Assembly (NCBI GenBank): GCA_029582155.1 | Contig: CM055898.1 | Span: forward strand, 25,459,339-25,523,338 | Origin: Panopea generosa | Lineage: Eukaryota; Mollusca; Bivalvia; Adapedonta; Hiatellidae | Direction of reading: 5' to 3' | Length of the DNA: 64,000 bases | Part shown: positions 26,201 through 38,696 of the stretch, in pieces | How the letters are laid out: the number at the start of each line of letters is the position of its first letter | Position numbering within the stretch: position 1 is the stretch's first letter | Translations under genes and position numbers: made by a program | Notes under the pieces: model-generated | Seen by the model: the letters and a program-made list of their open reading frames with translations, nothing else | The model's database searches: none | What the model was told of the DNA's origin: nothing

Positions 26201-27600
26201 TTTTAGTGTATTAAGGATAATATTATGATGTTAGATGCTTTAATTTGTATAAATTGTTGTTTATGATGTTGTGATTTTAATGTTTTAGTGTATTAAGAAA
26301 ATGTTATGATGTTAGTAGCTTTAATGTGTATAAGTTGTTGTTGATGATGTTGTGATTTTAACGTTTTAGTGTACTAAGGATAATGTTATGATGTTAATAG
26401 CCTTAATGTGTATAAGTTGTTGTGGCCTTAATGTGTATAAGTTGTTGTTGATGATGTTGTGATTATAATGTTTTAGTTTATTTAGGATGGTTTGATGATG
26501 TTAGTAGATTTAATGTGTATAAGTTGTTGTTGATGATGTTGTGATTATAATGTTTTAGTGTATAAAGGATAATGTTATGATGTTATTAGCTTTAATGTGT
26601 ATAAGTTATTGTTTTCGATGTTGTGGTTTTAATGTTTTAGTATATTTATGTTGATGTTATGATGTTAGTAGCTTTAATGTGTATAAGTTGTTGTTTTCGA
26701 TTTTGTGATTTTAATATTTTAGTGTATTTGGGTAGATGTTAAAATGTTAGTAGCTTTAATTTGTTTAATTTGTTATTTTTGATGTTGTGATTTTAATGTT
26801 TTAGTGTATTTAATATGATATTATGATGCTAGTAGCTTTAATCTGTTGATGTTGTTGTTTTTCATGAAGTGATTTTAATGGTATAGTGTAGTTAGGATGA
26901 TATATGATGTTAGTAGCCTTAATGTGTCTACATTGTTGTTTTTCATGAAGTGATTTTAATGGTATAGTGTAGTTAGGATGATATATGATGCTAGTAGCTT
27001 TAATGTGTTTACGTTGTTGTTTTTCATGAAGTGATTTTAATGGTATAGTGTAGTTAGGATGATATATGATGTTATTAGCCTTAATGTGTTTAAGTTGATG
27101 TTGTTGTGAATTGAATATTTTAGTGTATTAAGGATGATGTTATGATGTTAGTAGACTTAATGTGTTTAAGTTGTTGTTGATGATGTTTTGAATTAATGTT
27201 ATAGTGTATTAAGAATGGTATTATGATGTAAGCATTTTTAATGTGTTTAAGTTTTTGTTTTTGAAGTGATTTTATTTTTTTAAGTAGTGTATTGATGTTG
27301 ATATTATGATGTTAGTAACATTAATGTGTTTAAGTTGTTGTTGTTGATGTTGTGATTTTAATGTTTTAGTGTATTTAGGATGATAGCCTTAATGTGCTTT
27401 AGTTTTGTTTTTGATACTTCGATTTTGATGTTTTAGTTTATATAGGATGGTTTGATGATGTTAGTAGATTTAATGTGTATAAGTTGTTGTTGATGAGGTT
27501 GTGATTTTAATGTTTTAGTGTATTAAAGATAATGTTATGATGTAAGTAGCTTTTATTAGTATAAGTTGTTTTTCATGATGTTGTGATTTTAATGTTTTAG
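20231..27600. repeat. Tandem ~3.69-kb higher-order duplication within the 82-bp array
   Basis: Distinctive variants pair up at constant distance: the GACCTTTAATG variant at 22,506 and 26,191 (3,685 bp), and the ATGGTTTGATGATGTTAGTA variant at 23,761 and 27,447 (3,686 bp). The CTTATATATG variant pairs at 20,431 and 23,946, only 3,515 bp apart, so two monomers differ between the copies. About 45 monomers make one unit. Both copies include the triple GTTTTTCATGAAGTGATTTT block (about 23,165-23,390 and 26,850-27,080). The outer limits are approximate. Confidence 0.85.
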
Positions 27601-29749
27601 TGTATTAAGGATAATGTTATGATGTAAGTAGCTTTTATTAGTATAAGTTGTTTTTCATGATGTTGTGATTTTAATGTTTTAGTGTATTAAAGACAATGTT
27701 ATGGTGTTAGTAGCTTTCATGTGTATAAGTTGTTGTTGATGATGTTGTGATTTTAATGTTTTAGTGTATTAAGGATAATGTTTTGATGTAAGTAGCTTTT
27801 ATGTGTATAAGTTGTTATTTATTATGTGCTTTTAATGTTTTAGTGTATTAAAGATAATGTTATGGTGTTAGTAGCTTTCATGTGTATAAGTTTTTGTTGC
27901 TGATGTTGTGATTTTAATGTTTTAGTGTTTTAAGGATAATGTTATGACTTAGTAGATTTAATGTGTAGAAGTTGTTGTTTTCCATGTTGTGATTTTAATG
28001 TTTTAGTGTTTTTATGATGATGTTATGATGTTAGTAGTTTAAATGTGTATATTAAGTTGTTGTTTTCGATGTTGTGATTTTAATGTTTTAGTGTTTTTAT
28101 GATGATGTTATGATGTTAGTAGCTTAAATGTGTATAAGTTGTTGTTTTCGATGTTGTGATTTTAATATTTTATTGTATTTGTGTTGATGTTAAAATGTTA
28201 GTGGCTTTAATTTGTTTAATTTGTTGTTGATGATGTTGTGATTTTAATATTTTTGTGTATTTAGGATGATATTATGATGTTAGTAGCCTCAATGTGTTTA
28301 ACTTGTTGTTTATGAGGTTATGGTTTTAATATTTCAGTGTATTTGGGATGATGTTGTGATGTTAGTGGCTTTAATGTATTTTAGTTGTTGTTGATGATGT
28401 AGTGATTTTAATGTTTTAGTGTATTAAGGATGATATTATGATGTTAGTAGCCTCATTGTGTTTAACTTGTTGTTTATGAGGTTATAATTTTAATATTTTA
28501 GTGTATTTGGGATGATGTTATGATGTTAGTAGCGTTAATGTGTTGAAGTTGTTGTTTATTATGTAGTGAATCGAATATTTTAGTGGATTAAAGATGATGT
28601 GATGATATAATTATCTTTAATTTGTGTAAGTTGTTGTTGATGATTTTGTTATTTTGATGTTTTAGTGGATTAAGGATGATGTGATGATGTTAGTTGCTTT
28701 TATATGTTTAAGTTGTTCTTGAAGATGTTGTGATTTTAATGATTTAGTGTATTAAAGATGATGTTATGATGTTAGTAACTTTAATGTGTATTATAAGTTG
28801 TTGTTGATGATGTTCTGCTTGAATGTTTTAGTGTATTTAGGATAATGTTATGATGTTAGTAGTTTTTATATGTTTAAGTTGTTGTTGATGATGTTGTGAT
28901 TATATTGTTTTAGTGTATTAGGGAAGATGTTATGATAATAGTAGCTTAAATGTGTATAAGTTTTGTTTATGATGTTGTGATTTTAATATTTTAGTGTTTT
29001 CAGGATAATGTTATGATGTTAGTAGCTTTAATGTGTATAAGTTGTTGATGATGATGTTGTGATTTTAATGTTTTAGTGTATTAAGGACAATGTTATGATG
29101 TTAGTAGCTTTTATGTGTAAAAGTTGTTGTTGATGATGTTGTGGTTTTAATGTTTTAGTGTATTAAGGATAATGTTATGATGTTAGTATTTAGGATAATG
29201 TTATGATGTTAGTAGCTTTAATGTGTAGAAGTTGTTGTTTTCGATGTTGTGATTTTAATGAATTAGTGTTTTTATGATGATGTTATGATGTTAGTAGCTT
29301 AAATGTGTATAAGTTGTTGTTTTTGATGTTGTAATTTTAATATTTTAGTGTATTTTTGTTGATGTTAAAATGTTAGTGGCTTTAATTTGTTTAATTTGTT
29401 GTTGATGATGTAGTGAATTAAATGTTTTAGTGTATTAAGGATGATATTATGATGTTAGTAGCCTCATTGTGTTTAACTTGTTGTTTATGAGGTTATGGTT
29501 TTAATATTTAAGTGTATTTGGGATGATGTTATGATGTTAGTATCGTTAATATGTTTAAGTTGTTGTTTATTATGTAGTGAATCGAATATTTTAGTGGAGT
29601 AAGGATGATGTGATGATATAATTAGCTTTAATTTGTGTAAGTTGTTGTTGATGATTTTGTTATTTCAATGTTTTAGTGTATTAAAGATGATGTTATGATG
29701 TTAGTTACTTTTATATGTATAAGTTGTTCTTGAAGATGTTGTGATTTTA

Positions 29750-32700
29750 ATGTTTTAGTGTATTAAGGCAGATGTTATGATGTTAGTAGCTTTTAAATGT
29801 ATAAATTGTTGTTGATGATGTGGTGTGATTTTAATGTTTTAATGTATTAAGGATAATGTTATGCTAATAGTAGCTTTGATGTGTATAAGTTGTTGTTGAT
29901 GATGTTGTGATTTTAATGTTTTATTATATTAAGGATAATGTTATGATGTTAGTAGCTTTAATGTGTATAAGTTGTTGCTAATGATGTTGTGATTTTAATG
30001 TTTTAGTGTATTAATGATAATGTTATGATGTTAGTAGTTTTGATGTGTATAAGTTGTTGTTTACGATGTTGTGACTTTAACATTTTAGTGTATTAAGGAT
30101 AACGTTATGATGTAACTAGCTTTAATGTGTATAAGTTGTTGTTTATGATGTTGTGATTTTAACGTTTTAGTGTATTAAGGATAATGTTTTGATGTTAGTA
30201 GCTTTAATGTGTATACGTTGTTGTTGATGACGTTGTGATTTTAATGTTTTAGTGTTTAAAGGATAATGTTATGATTTTAGTAGCTTTAATGTGTATAAGT
30301 TGTTGTTGATGATGTTGTGCTTTAATGTTTTAGTGTATTTAGGATAATGTTATGATGTTAGTAGTTTTTATATGTTTAAGTTGTTGTTGATGATGTTGTG
30401 ATTATAATGTTTTAGTGTATTAGGGATAATGGTATAATGTTTGTAGTTTTAATGTGTATAAGTTGTTGTTTATGATGTTGAGATTTTAATGTTTTTGTGT
30501 ATTAAGGAAGATGTTATGATAATAGTAGCTTTAATGTGTATAAGTTGTTGTTTATGATGTTGTGATTTTAATGTTTTAGTGTTTTAAGGATAATGTTATG
30601 ATGTTAGTAGCTTTGATGTGTATAAGTTGTTGTTTATGATGTTGTGATTTTAATGTTTTATTGTATTAAGGATAATGTTATGATGTTAGTAGCTTTAATG
30701 TGTATAAGTTGTTGCTAATGATGTTGTGATTTTAATGTTTTAGTGTATTAATGATAATGTTATGATGTTAGTAGTTTTGATGTGTATAAGTTGTTGTTTA
30801 CGATGTTGTGACTTTAACGTTTTAGTGTATTAAGGATAACGTTATGATGTAACTAGCTTTAATGTGTATAAGTTGTTGTTTATGATGTTGTGATTTTAAC
30901 GTTTTAGTGTATTAAGGATAATGTTTTGATGTTAGTAGCTTTAATGTGTATACGTTGTTGTTGATGATGTTGTGATTTTAATGTTTTAGTGTTTAAAGGA
31001 TAATGTTATGATTTTAGTAGCTTTAATGTGTATAAGTTGTTGTTGATGATGTTGTGCTTTAATGTTTTAGTGTATTTAGGATAATGTTATGATGTTAGTA
31101 GTTTTTATATGTTTAAGTTGTTGTTGATGATGTTGTGATTATAATGTTTTGGTGTATTAGGGATAATGGTATAATGTTTGTAGTTTTAATGTGTATAAGT
31201 TGTTGTTTATGATGTTGAGATTTTAATGTTTTTGTGTATTAAGGAAGATGTTATGATAATAGTAGCTTTAATGTGTATAAGTTGTTGTTTATGATGTTGT
31301 GATTTTAATGTTTTAGTGTTTTAAAGATAATGTTATGATGTTAGTAGCTTTAATGTGTATAAGTTGTTGTTGATGATGTTGTGATTTTAATGTTTTAGTG
31401 TATTAAGGACAATGTTATGATGTTAGTAGCTTTTATGTGTAAAAGTCGTTGTTGATGATGTTGTGATTTTAATGTTTTAGAGTATTAAGAATAATGTTAT
31501 GATGTTAGTATTTAGGATAATGTTATGATGTTAGTAGCTTTAATGTGTAGAAGTTGTTGTTTTCGATGTTGTGATTTTAATGAATTAGTGTTTTTATGAT
31601 GATGTTATGATGTTAGTAGCTTAAATGTGTATAAGTTGTTGTTTTCAATGTTGTGATTTTAATATTTTAGTGTATTTTTGTTGATGTTAAAATGTTAGTG
31701 GCTTGAATTTGTTTAATTTGTTGTTGATGATGTTGTGATTTTAATAATTTAGTGTATTAAGGATGATATTATGATGTTAGTAGCCTCATTGTGTTTAACT
31801 TGTTGTTGATGAGGTTATGGTTTTAATATGTTAGTGTATTTGTGATGATGTTATGATGTACGTGGCTTTAATATATTTAAGTTGTTGTTGATGATGTAGT
31901 GAATTTAATATTTTAGTGTATTAAGGATGATATTATGATGTTAGTAGCCTCATTGTGTTTAACTTGTTGTTGATGAGGTTATGATTTTAATATTTTAGTG
32001 TATTTGGGATGATGTTATGATGTTAGTATCCTTAATGTGTTTAAGTTGTTGTTTATTATGTAGTGAATCGAATATTTTAGTGGAGTAAGGATGATGTGAT
32101 GATATAATTAGCTTTAATTTGTGTAAGTTGTTGTTGATGATTTTGTTATTTCAATGTTTTAGTGTATTAAAGATGATGTTATGATGTTAGTTGCTTTTAT
32201 ATGTATAAGTTGTTCTTGAAGATGTTGTGATTTTAATGTTTTAGTGTATTAAGGCAGATGTTATGATGTTAGTAGCTTTTAAATGTATAAATTGTTGTTG
32301 ATGATGTGGTGGTTTTAATGTTTTAATGTATTAAGGATAATGTTATGCTAATAGTAGCTTTGATGTGTATAAGTTGTTGTTGATGATGTTGTGATTTTAA
32401 TGTTTTATTGTATTAAGGATAATGTTATGATGTTAGTAGCTTTAATGTGTATAAGTTGTTGCTAATGATGTTGTGATTTTAATGTTTTAGTGTATTAATG
32501 ATAATGTTATGATGTTAGTAGCTTTGATGTGTATAAGTTGTTGTTTACAATGTTGTGACTTTAACGTTTTAGTGTATTAAGGATAACATTATGATGTAAC
32601 TAGCTTTAATGTGTATAAGTTGTTGTTTATGATGTTGTGATTTTAACGTTTTAGTGTATTAAGGATAATGTTATGATGTTATTAGCTTTAATGTGTATAC

Positions 32701-33000
32701 GTTGTTGTTGATGACGTTGTGATTTCAATGTTTTAGTGATTTAAGGATAATGTTATGATTTTAGTAGCTTTAATGTGTATAAGTTGTTGTTTTTGATGTT
32801 GTGTTTTTAATGTTTTAGTGTATTTATGTTGATGTTATGATGTTAGTAGATTTAATGTGTATAATTTGTTGGTTTCGATGTTGTGTTTTTAATATTTTAA
32901 GTTATTTGTGTTGATGTTAAAATGCTAGTAGCTTTAATTTGTTTAATTTGTTGTTTTTGATGTTGTGATTTTAATGTTTTATTGTATTTAAGATGATAAT
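29750..33000. repeat. Overlapping ~737-bp and ~2,485-bp higher-order duplications
   Basis: The rare variant GTTGTTGCTAATGATG occurs at 29,971, 30,708 and 32,455, giving spacings of 737 bp (nine monomers) and 2,484 bp from the first. The rare AAGGCAGATG variant at 29,765 and 32,251 gives 2,486 bp. The agreement between independent markers supports a recent ~2.49-kb duplication with a smaller nine-monomer duplication inside it. Confidence 0.82.
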
Positions 33001-36000
33001 AATTATGATGTCAGTAGCTTTAATGTGTTGATGTTGTTGTTTTTCATGAAGTGTTTTTAATGGTATAGTGTAGTTAGGATGATATATGAAGTTAGTAGCC
33101 TCAATGTGTTTTAATTGTCGATGTTGTGATTTGAATGTTTTAGTGTTTTTAAGATGATATTATGAAATTAGTAATGTGCTTAAGTTTTGTTTTTGATATT
33201 TCAATTTTAATGTTTTAATGTATTTAGGATGGTTTTATGATGTTAGTAGCTTTAATGTGTTTAAGTTGTGGTTTTTGATGTTGTGATTATAATGTTTACG
33301 GTGTATTAATTATAATGTTATGATGTTAGAAGCTTTTATGTGTATAAGTAGTTGTTTATTTTATTAGAGATAATCGGATAATGTTAGTTGCTTTAATGTT
33401 GATAAGTTGTTGTTTATGATGTTGAGATTTTAATGTTTTAGTGTATTTAGGATGATGTTATGATGTTGGTAGCTTTAATGTGTTTAAGTTGATGTTGATG
33501 TTGTTGTGATTTTAATGTTTTAATGTATGAAATATGATGTTATGATATTAGAAGCTTGAATGTGTTTAAGTAGTGGTTTTTGATGTTGTGATTATAATGT
33601 TTTAGTGTATTAAGGATAATGTTATGATGTTTGTAGCTTTAATGTGTACAAGATGTTGTTTATGATGTTGTGATTTTAATGTTTTAGTGTATTAAAGATA
33701 ATGTTATGATTTTAGTAGCTTTTATATGTATAAGTTGTTGTTTTCGATTTTGTGATTTTAATGTTTTAGTGTATAAAGGATAATGTTATAATGTGAGTAG
33801 CTTTAATGTCTTTAAATTGTTGTTGATGATGTTCGGATTTGAATGTTTTAGTGTATTAAGGATAATGTTATGATGTTAGTAACTTTTTTGTGTATAAGTT
33901 GTTGTTGATGATGTTGTGATTTTAATGTTTTAGTGTATTAATGATAATGTTATGATGTTAGTTTCTTTAATGTGTAAAAGTTGTTGTTGATGATGTTGTG
34001 ATTGTAATGTTTTAGTGTATTAATGATAATGTTATGATTTAGTAGCTTTAATGTTGATAAGTTGTACTTAATGATGTTGTGTTTTTTAAATTAATGTTTT
34101 AGTTTATTACAGATAATGTGATGATGTTAGTTGCTTTAATGTGTATAAGTTGTTGTTGATGATGTTGTGAATTTAATGTTTTAATGTATAAAGGATAATA
34201 TTATGATGTTAGTAGATTTAATGTGTTTAAGTTGTTGTTTTTGATGTTGTGATTTTAATGTTTTATTGTTTTTATGATGATGTCATGATTTTAGTAGCTT
34301 TAATGTGTATAAGTTGTTGTTTTCGATGTTGTAATTTTAATGTTTTAGTGTATTAAGGATAATTTTATGGTGTTAGTAACTTTCATATGTATGAATTGTT
34401 GTTGATGATGTTGTGATTTTAATGTTATAGTGTATCAAAGATAATGTAATGATGTTTGTAGCTTTAATGTTGATAAGTTGTTGTTGATGATGTTGTGATT
34501 TTAATGTTTTAGTGTATTATGGATAATGTTATGATGTTAGTATCCTTAATGTGCCTAAATTGATGTTTTCGATGTTGTTATTTTAATGTTTTAGTGTATT
34601 TATGTTGAAGTTATGATGTGAGTAGCTTTAATGTGTATAAGTTGTTGTTTTCGATGTTGTGATTTAAATATTTTAGTGTATTTGTGTTGATGTTAAAATG
34701 TTAGTAGCTTTAATTTGTTTAATTTGTTGTTTTTGATGTTGGGTTTTTTAAGTTTGAGTGTATTTGTGTTGATGTTAAAATGTTAGTAAACTTAATGTGT
34801 ATAAGTTGTTGTTTTCGATATTGTGATTTTAATGTTTTAGTGTATAAAGGATAATGTTATGATGTAAGTAGCTTTAATGTGTTTAAGTTGTTGATGATGA
34901 TGTTGTGATTTTAATGTTATAGTGTATTAAGGATAATGTGATATTGTTAGTAGCTTTATTGTGTATAAGTTGTTGTTGATGATGTAGTGATTTTAATGGT
35001 ATAGTGTAGTTAGGATGATACATGATGTTAGTAGCCTTAATGTGTTGATGTTGTTGTTGTTGTGATTTTAATGTTTTAGTGTATTAAGGATAATGTTATG
35101 ATGTTAGTAGACTTAAAGTGTATAAGTTGTTGTTGATGATGTTGTGATTTTAATGTTTTAGTGTATTAGGAATAATGTTATAATGTTAGTAGCCTTAATG
35201 TGTTTATGTTGTTGTTGTTGTGATTTTAATGTTTGAGTGTGTTAAGGATGATGTTATGATGTCAGTAGACTTAATGTGTATAAGTTGTTGTTGATGATGT
35301 AGTGATTTTAATGTTTTAGTGTATTAAGGATAATGTTATGATGTTAGTAGCCTTAATGTGCTTATGTTGTTGTTGTTGTGATTTGAATGTTTTAGTGTAT
35401 TAAGGATATTGTTATGATGTTGGTAGACTTAATGTGTATAAGTTGATGTTGATGATGTTGTGATTTTAATGTTTTATTGTATTATGGATAATGTTATGAT
35501 GTTAGTAGACTTAATATGTATAAGTTGTTGTTTATGATGTTGCGATTTTAATGTTTAAGTGTATAATGGATAATGTTTTGATGTTAGTAGCTTTAATGTG
35601 TTTATGTTGTTGTTGTTGTGATTTCAATGTTTTAGTGTATTAAGGATGATGTTATGATGTTAGTACACTTAATGTGTATAAGTTGTTGTTGATGATGTTG
35701 TGATTTTAATGTTTTAGTGTATTAAGGTTAATGTTATGATGTTAGTAGCCTTAATGTGTTTATGTTGTTGTTGTTGTGATTTTAATGTTTTAATGTATTA
35801 AGGATAATGTTATGATGTTAGTAGACTTAGTGTGTATAAGTTGTTGTTGATGATGTTGTGATTTTAATGTTTTAGTGTATTAAAGATAATGTTTTGATGT
35901 AAGTAGACTTAATATGTATAAGTTGTTGTTTATGATGTTGTGATTTTAATGTTTTAGTGTATAATGGATAATGTTATGATGTTAGTAGCTTTAATGTGTT

Positions 36001-37402
36001 GATGTTGTTGTTGTTGTGATTTTAATGTTTTTGTGTATTAAGGATGATGTTATGATGTTAGTAGACTTAATGTGTATAAGTTGTTGTTGATGATGTTGTG
36101 ATTTAAATGTTTTAGTGTATTCAGGATAATGTTATGAAGTAAGTAGCCTTAATGTGTTTATGTTGTTGTTGCTGTGATTTGAATGTTTTAGTGTATTAAG
36201 GATAATGTTATGATGTTTGTAGACTTAATGTGTATATGTAGTTTTTGATGATGATGTGATTTAATGTTTTATTGTTTTAAAGATAATGTTATGATGTTAG
36301 TAGCTTTAATGTGTATAAGTTGTTGTTGATGATGTTGTTATTTTAATGTTATAGTGTATTAAGGATAATGTGATGATGTTAGCAGCTTTAATGTGTTTAA
36401 GTTTTTGTTTTTGAAGTGATTTTAGTGTTTTCAAATAGTGTATTTATGTTGATATTATGATGTTAATAACATTTATGTGTTTAAGTTGTTATTGTTGATG
36501 TTGTGATTTTAATGTTTTAGTGTATTTAAGATGATATTATGATGATAGTAGCCTTAATTTACTTTAGTTTTGTTTTTGATATTTTGATTTTAATATTTTA
36601 GTGTATTAAGGATGGTTTGATGATGTTAATAGATTTAATGTGTTTAAGTTGTTGTTTTTGATATTGGGATTTGAATGTTTTAGTGTTTTTAAGATGATAT
36701 AATGAGATTAGTAGCCTTAATGTGCTTAAGTTTTGTTTTTGATATTTCGATTTTAATGTTTTAGTGTATTTAGGATGTTTTTTCATGATGTTCGTAGCTT
36801 TAATGTGTATCAGTTGTTGTTTATTATGTTGTGATTTTAATGTTTTAGTGTATTAAGGGAAATGTTTTGATGTCAGTTGCTTTTACATGTATAAGTTGTT
36901 GTAACAGTTAATGATGTTGTGACTTTAATGTTTTAGTGTATTAAGGATAATGTTATGATGTTAGTTGCTTTTTATGTGTATAAGTTGTTGTTGATGATGT
37001 TTTGATTTTAATGTTTTAGTGTATTAAGGATAATGTTATGATGTTAGTAGCTTTAATGTGTATAAGTTGTTGTTTTCGATGTTGTGATTTTAATATTTTA
37101 GTGTATAAAGGATAATGTTATGATGTGAGTAGCTGTAATGTGTTTAAGTTGTTGCTGATGATGTTGTGATTTTAATGTTTTAGTGTATTAAAGATAATGT
37201 TATGATGTTAGTAGCTTTAATGTGTATAAGTTGTTGTTTTCGATGTTGTGATTTTAATGTTTTAGTGTATAAAGGATAATGTTCTGATGTAAGTAGCTTT
37301 AATGTGTTTAAATTGTTGTTGATGATGTTGTGATTTTAATGTTTTAGTGTATTAAAAATAATGTTATGATGTTAGTAGCTTTAATGTTTATAAGTTGTTG
37401 TT

Positions 37403-38696
37403 ATACCCCCAACAAACAAAGTTTTGATGGGGTATATTGGAGTCACCCTGAGGTCGGTCTGTCGATCTGTCGGTCCCTCGGTCTGTCGGTCTGTCGGTCG
37501 GTCTGTCCTTTGCAATTTTCCTTGTCCGGAGCATCACTTGAAAAGTACTGGATGGAATTTCATCAAACATCATACAATGGTAGAATATAATGAGAGGAAG
37601 TGCATTGTACAAGAAACATAACTCTATTCTTGCTAATTACAGAGTTATTGCCCTTTGATATTTTTTTCTTGTCCGGAGCATAACTGGAAAAGTACCGGAT
37701 GGAATTTCATCAAGCTTCATACAATGGTAGAATATAATGAGAGGAAGTGCAGTGTATAGGAAACGTAACTCTATTCTTGCTAATTACAGAGTTATTGCCC
37801 TTTGATATATTTCCCTTTGATATTTTTTCTTGTCCGGAGCATAACTTGAAAAGTACCGGATGGAATTTCATCAAGCTTCATACAATGGTAGAATATAATG
37901 ACAGGAAGTGCAGTGTACAGGAAACATAACTCTATTCTTGCTAATTACAGAGTTATTGCCCTTTGATATATTTCCCTTGTCCGGAGCATTACTTTTAAAG
38001 TACTGGATGGAATTTCATCAAGCTTCATACAATGGTACAATATAATGACAGGAAGTGCAGTGTACAGGAAACATAACTCTATTCTTGCTAATTACAGAGT
38101 TATTGCCCTTTGATATATTTCCCTTGTGCGGAGCATTACTTTTAAAGTACTGGATGGAATTTCATCAAACTTCATACAATGGTAGAATATAATGACAGGA
38201 AGTGCAGTGTACAAGAAACATAACTCTATTCTTGCTAATTACAGAGTTATTGCCCTTTAATATATTTCCCTTGTCTGGTGCAGTACTTTTAAAGCCAACA
38301 GTTTAATAAAGTTCATGAAAGAACCAAGTTGATGAATACATGGAGTTCGAGCAAAGCAGGTTCGATATTGAATTCCTAGTGCTCTTGTTTGTTTCTTATC
38401 CATAAAATTGTTGTCCCTCAACATAACTCGAAAAAGTATGACATTTATTGATTGCCATGAAAGCTTGTACACTGCACAATAATTAAAAAGACCATTTTTA
38501 ATTTTAACAAAACCATAAAAAAATTTACAATACAAAAAACTCAATCCATAACATTCTCTTTTATTAAGATTTTTTTTTGTCTGGAGCATAACTTTAAAAC
38601 TATTGGATATAATTTAATAAAACTTCATACAATGGTTAACCATTTTCTGTCATGGCGGCGTTCGGGGGTATTCATAACCTTCAGTGATAGGTCTAG
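37403..38696 (+). mobile_element. Pearl/HINE-like non-autonomous element inside the satellite
   Basis: Satellite DNA stops at ...AAGTTGTTGTT and resumes at TTTTCGATGTTG, so the insertion lies within a T run. The left end has TATACCCC and GGGGTATA forming a hairpin. The right end carries the related inverse motif GTTCGGGGGTATTCAT, followed by a terminal segment ending CTAG. Between them are a GTCGGTCT microsatellite (about 37,451-37,507) and tandem cores beginning CTTGTCCGGAGCAT at 37,521, 37,668, 37,829, 37,976, 38,123 and 38,270 (147 bp, one copy 161 bp), then diverged sequence. This order of parts is that described for bivalve pearl elements and Helentron-associated elements, moved in trans by a Helitron-type Rep/helicase. 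There is no coding capacity. Family assignment is by structure only. Confidence 0.82.

Larger units (their letters stand above)
15701..37400. repeat. 82-bp satellite, main uninterrupted block
   Basis: The monomer contains, in order, GATGATGTTATGATGTTAGT, AGCTTTAATGTGTTTAAGTT, GTTGTTGATGATGTTGTGAT and TTTAATGTTTTAGTGTATTA before AG. The spacing was checked directly at 18,941 to 19,023 (82 bp). About 265 copies fit in this block. A hand count of the consensus gives about 41 T, 21 G, 19 A and only 1 C on the + strand. Subtypes differ at GTTTTTGATG versus GTTGATGATG versus GTTTTCGATG, and at AGCTTTAATG, AGCCTTAATG or AGACTTAATG. Higher-order units of 158, 328, about 737, about 2,485 and about 3,685 bp are present. 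Stops occur in all frames, so it is non-coding. A centromeric or heterochromatic role is possible but not shown. Confidence 0.95.

Noticed and set aside
36598..36786. 62-codon minus-strand ORF in the satellite
   Set aside because: It is an antisense read of 82-bp monomers (Lys/Ser/Leu/Ile repeats). The period is not a multiple of three and neighbouring monomers close the frame.
37451..37507. Tetranucleotide repeat as an independent microsatellite locus
   Set aside because: Its place between a terminal hairpin and core repeats, repeated in the 52.4-kb element, shows it is an internal part of the mobile element.
37366..37929. Ser/Arg/Cys/Val-rich and Asp/Arg/Thr/Pro-rich ORFs
   Set aside because: They read the GTCGGTCT microsatellite and core repeats of a non-autonomous element. 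Similar peptides from adjacent copies reflect DNA repetition, not a protein.
38257..38589. 110-codon minus-strand ORF
   Set aside because: It lies in a diverged core-repeat region of the pearl/HINE-like element. No domain recognised.
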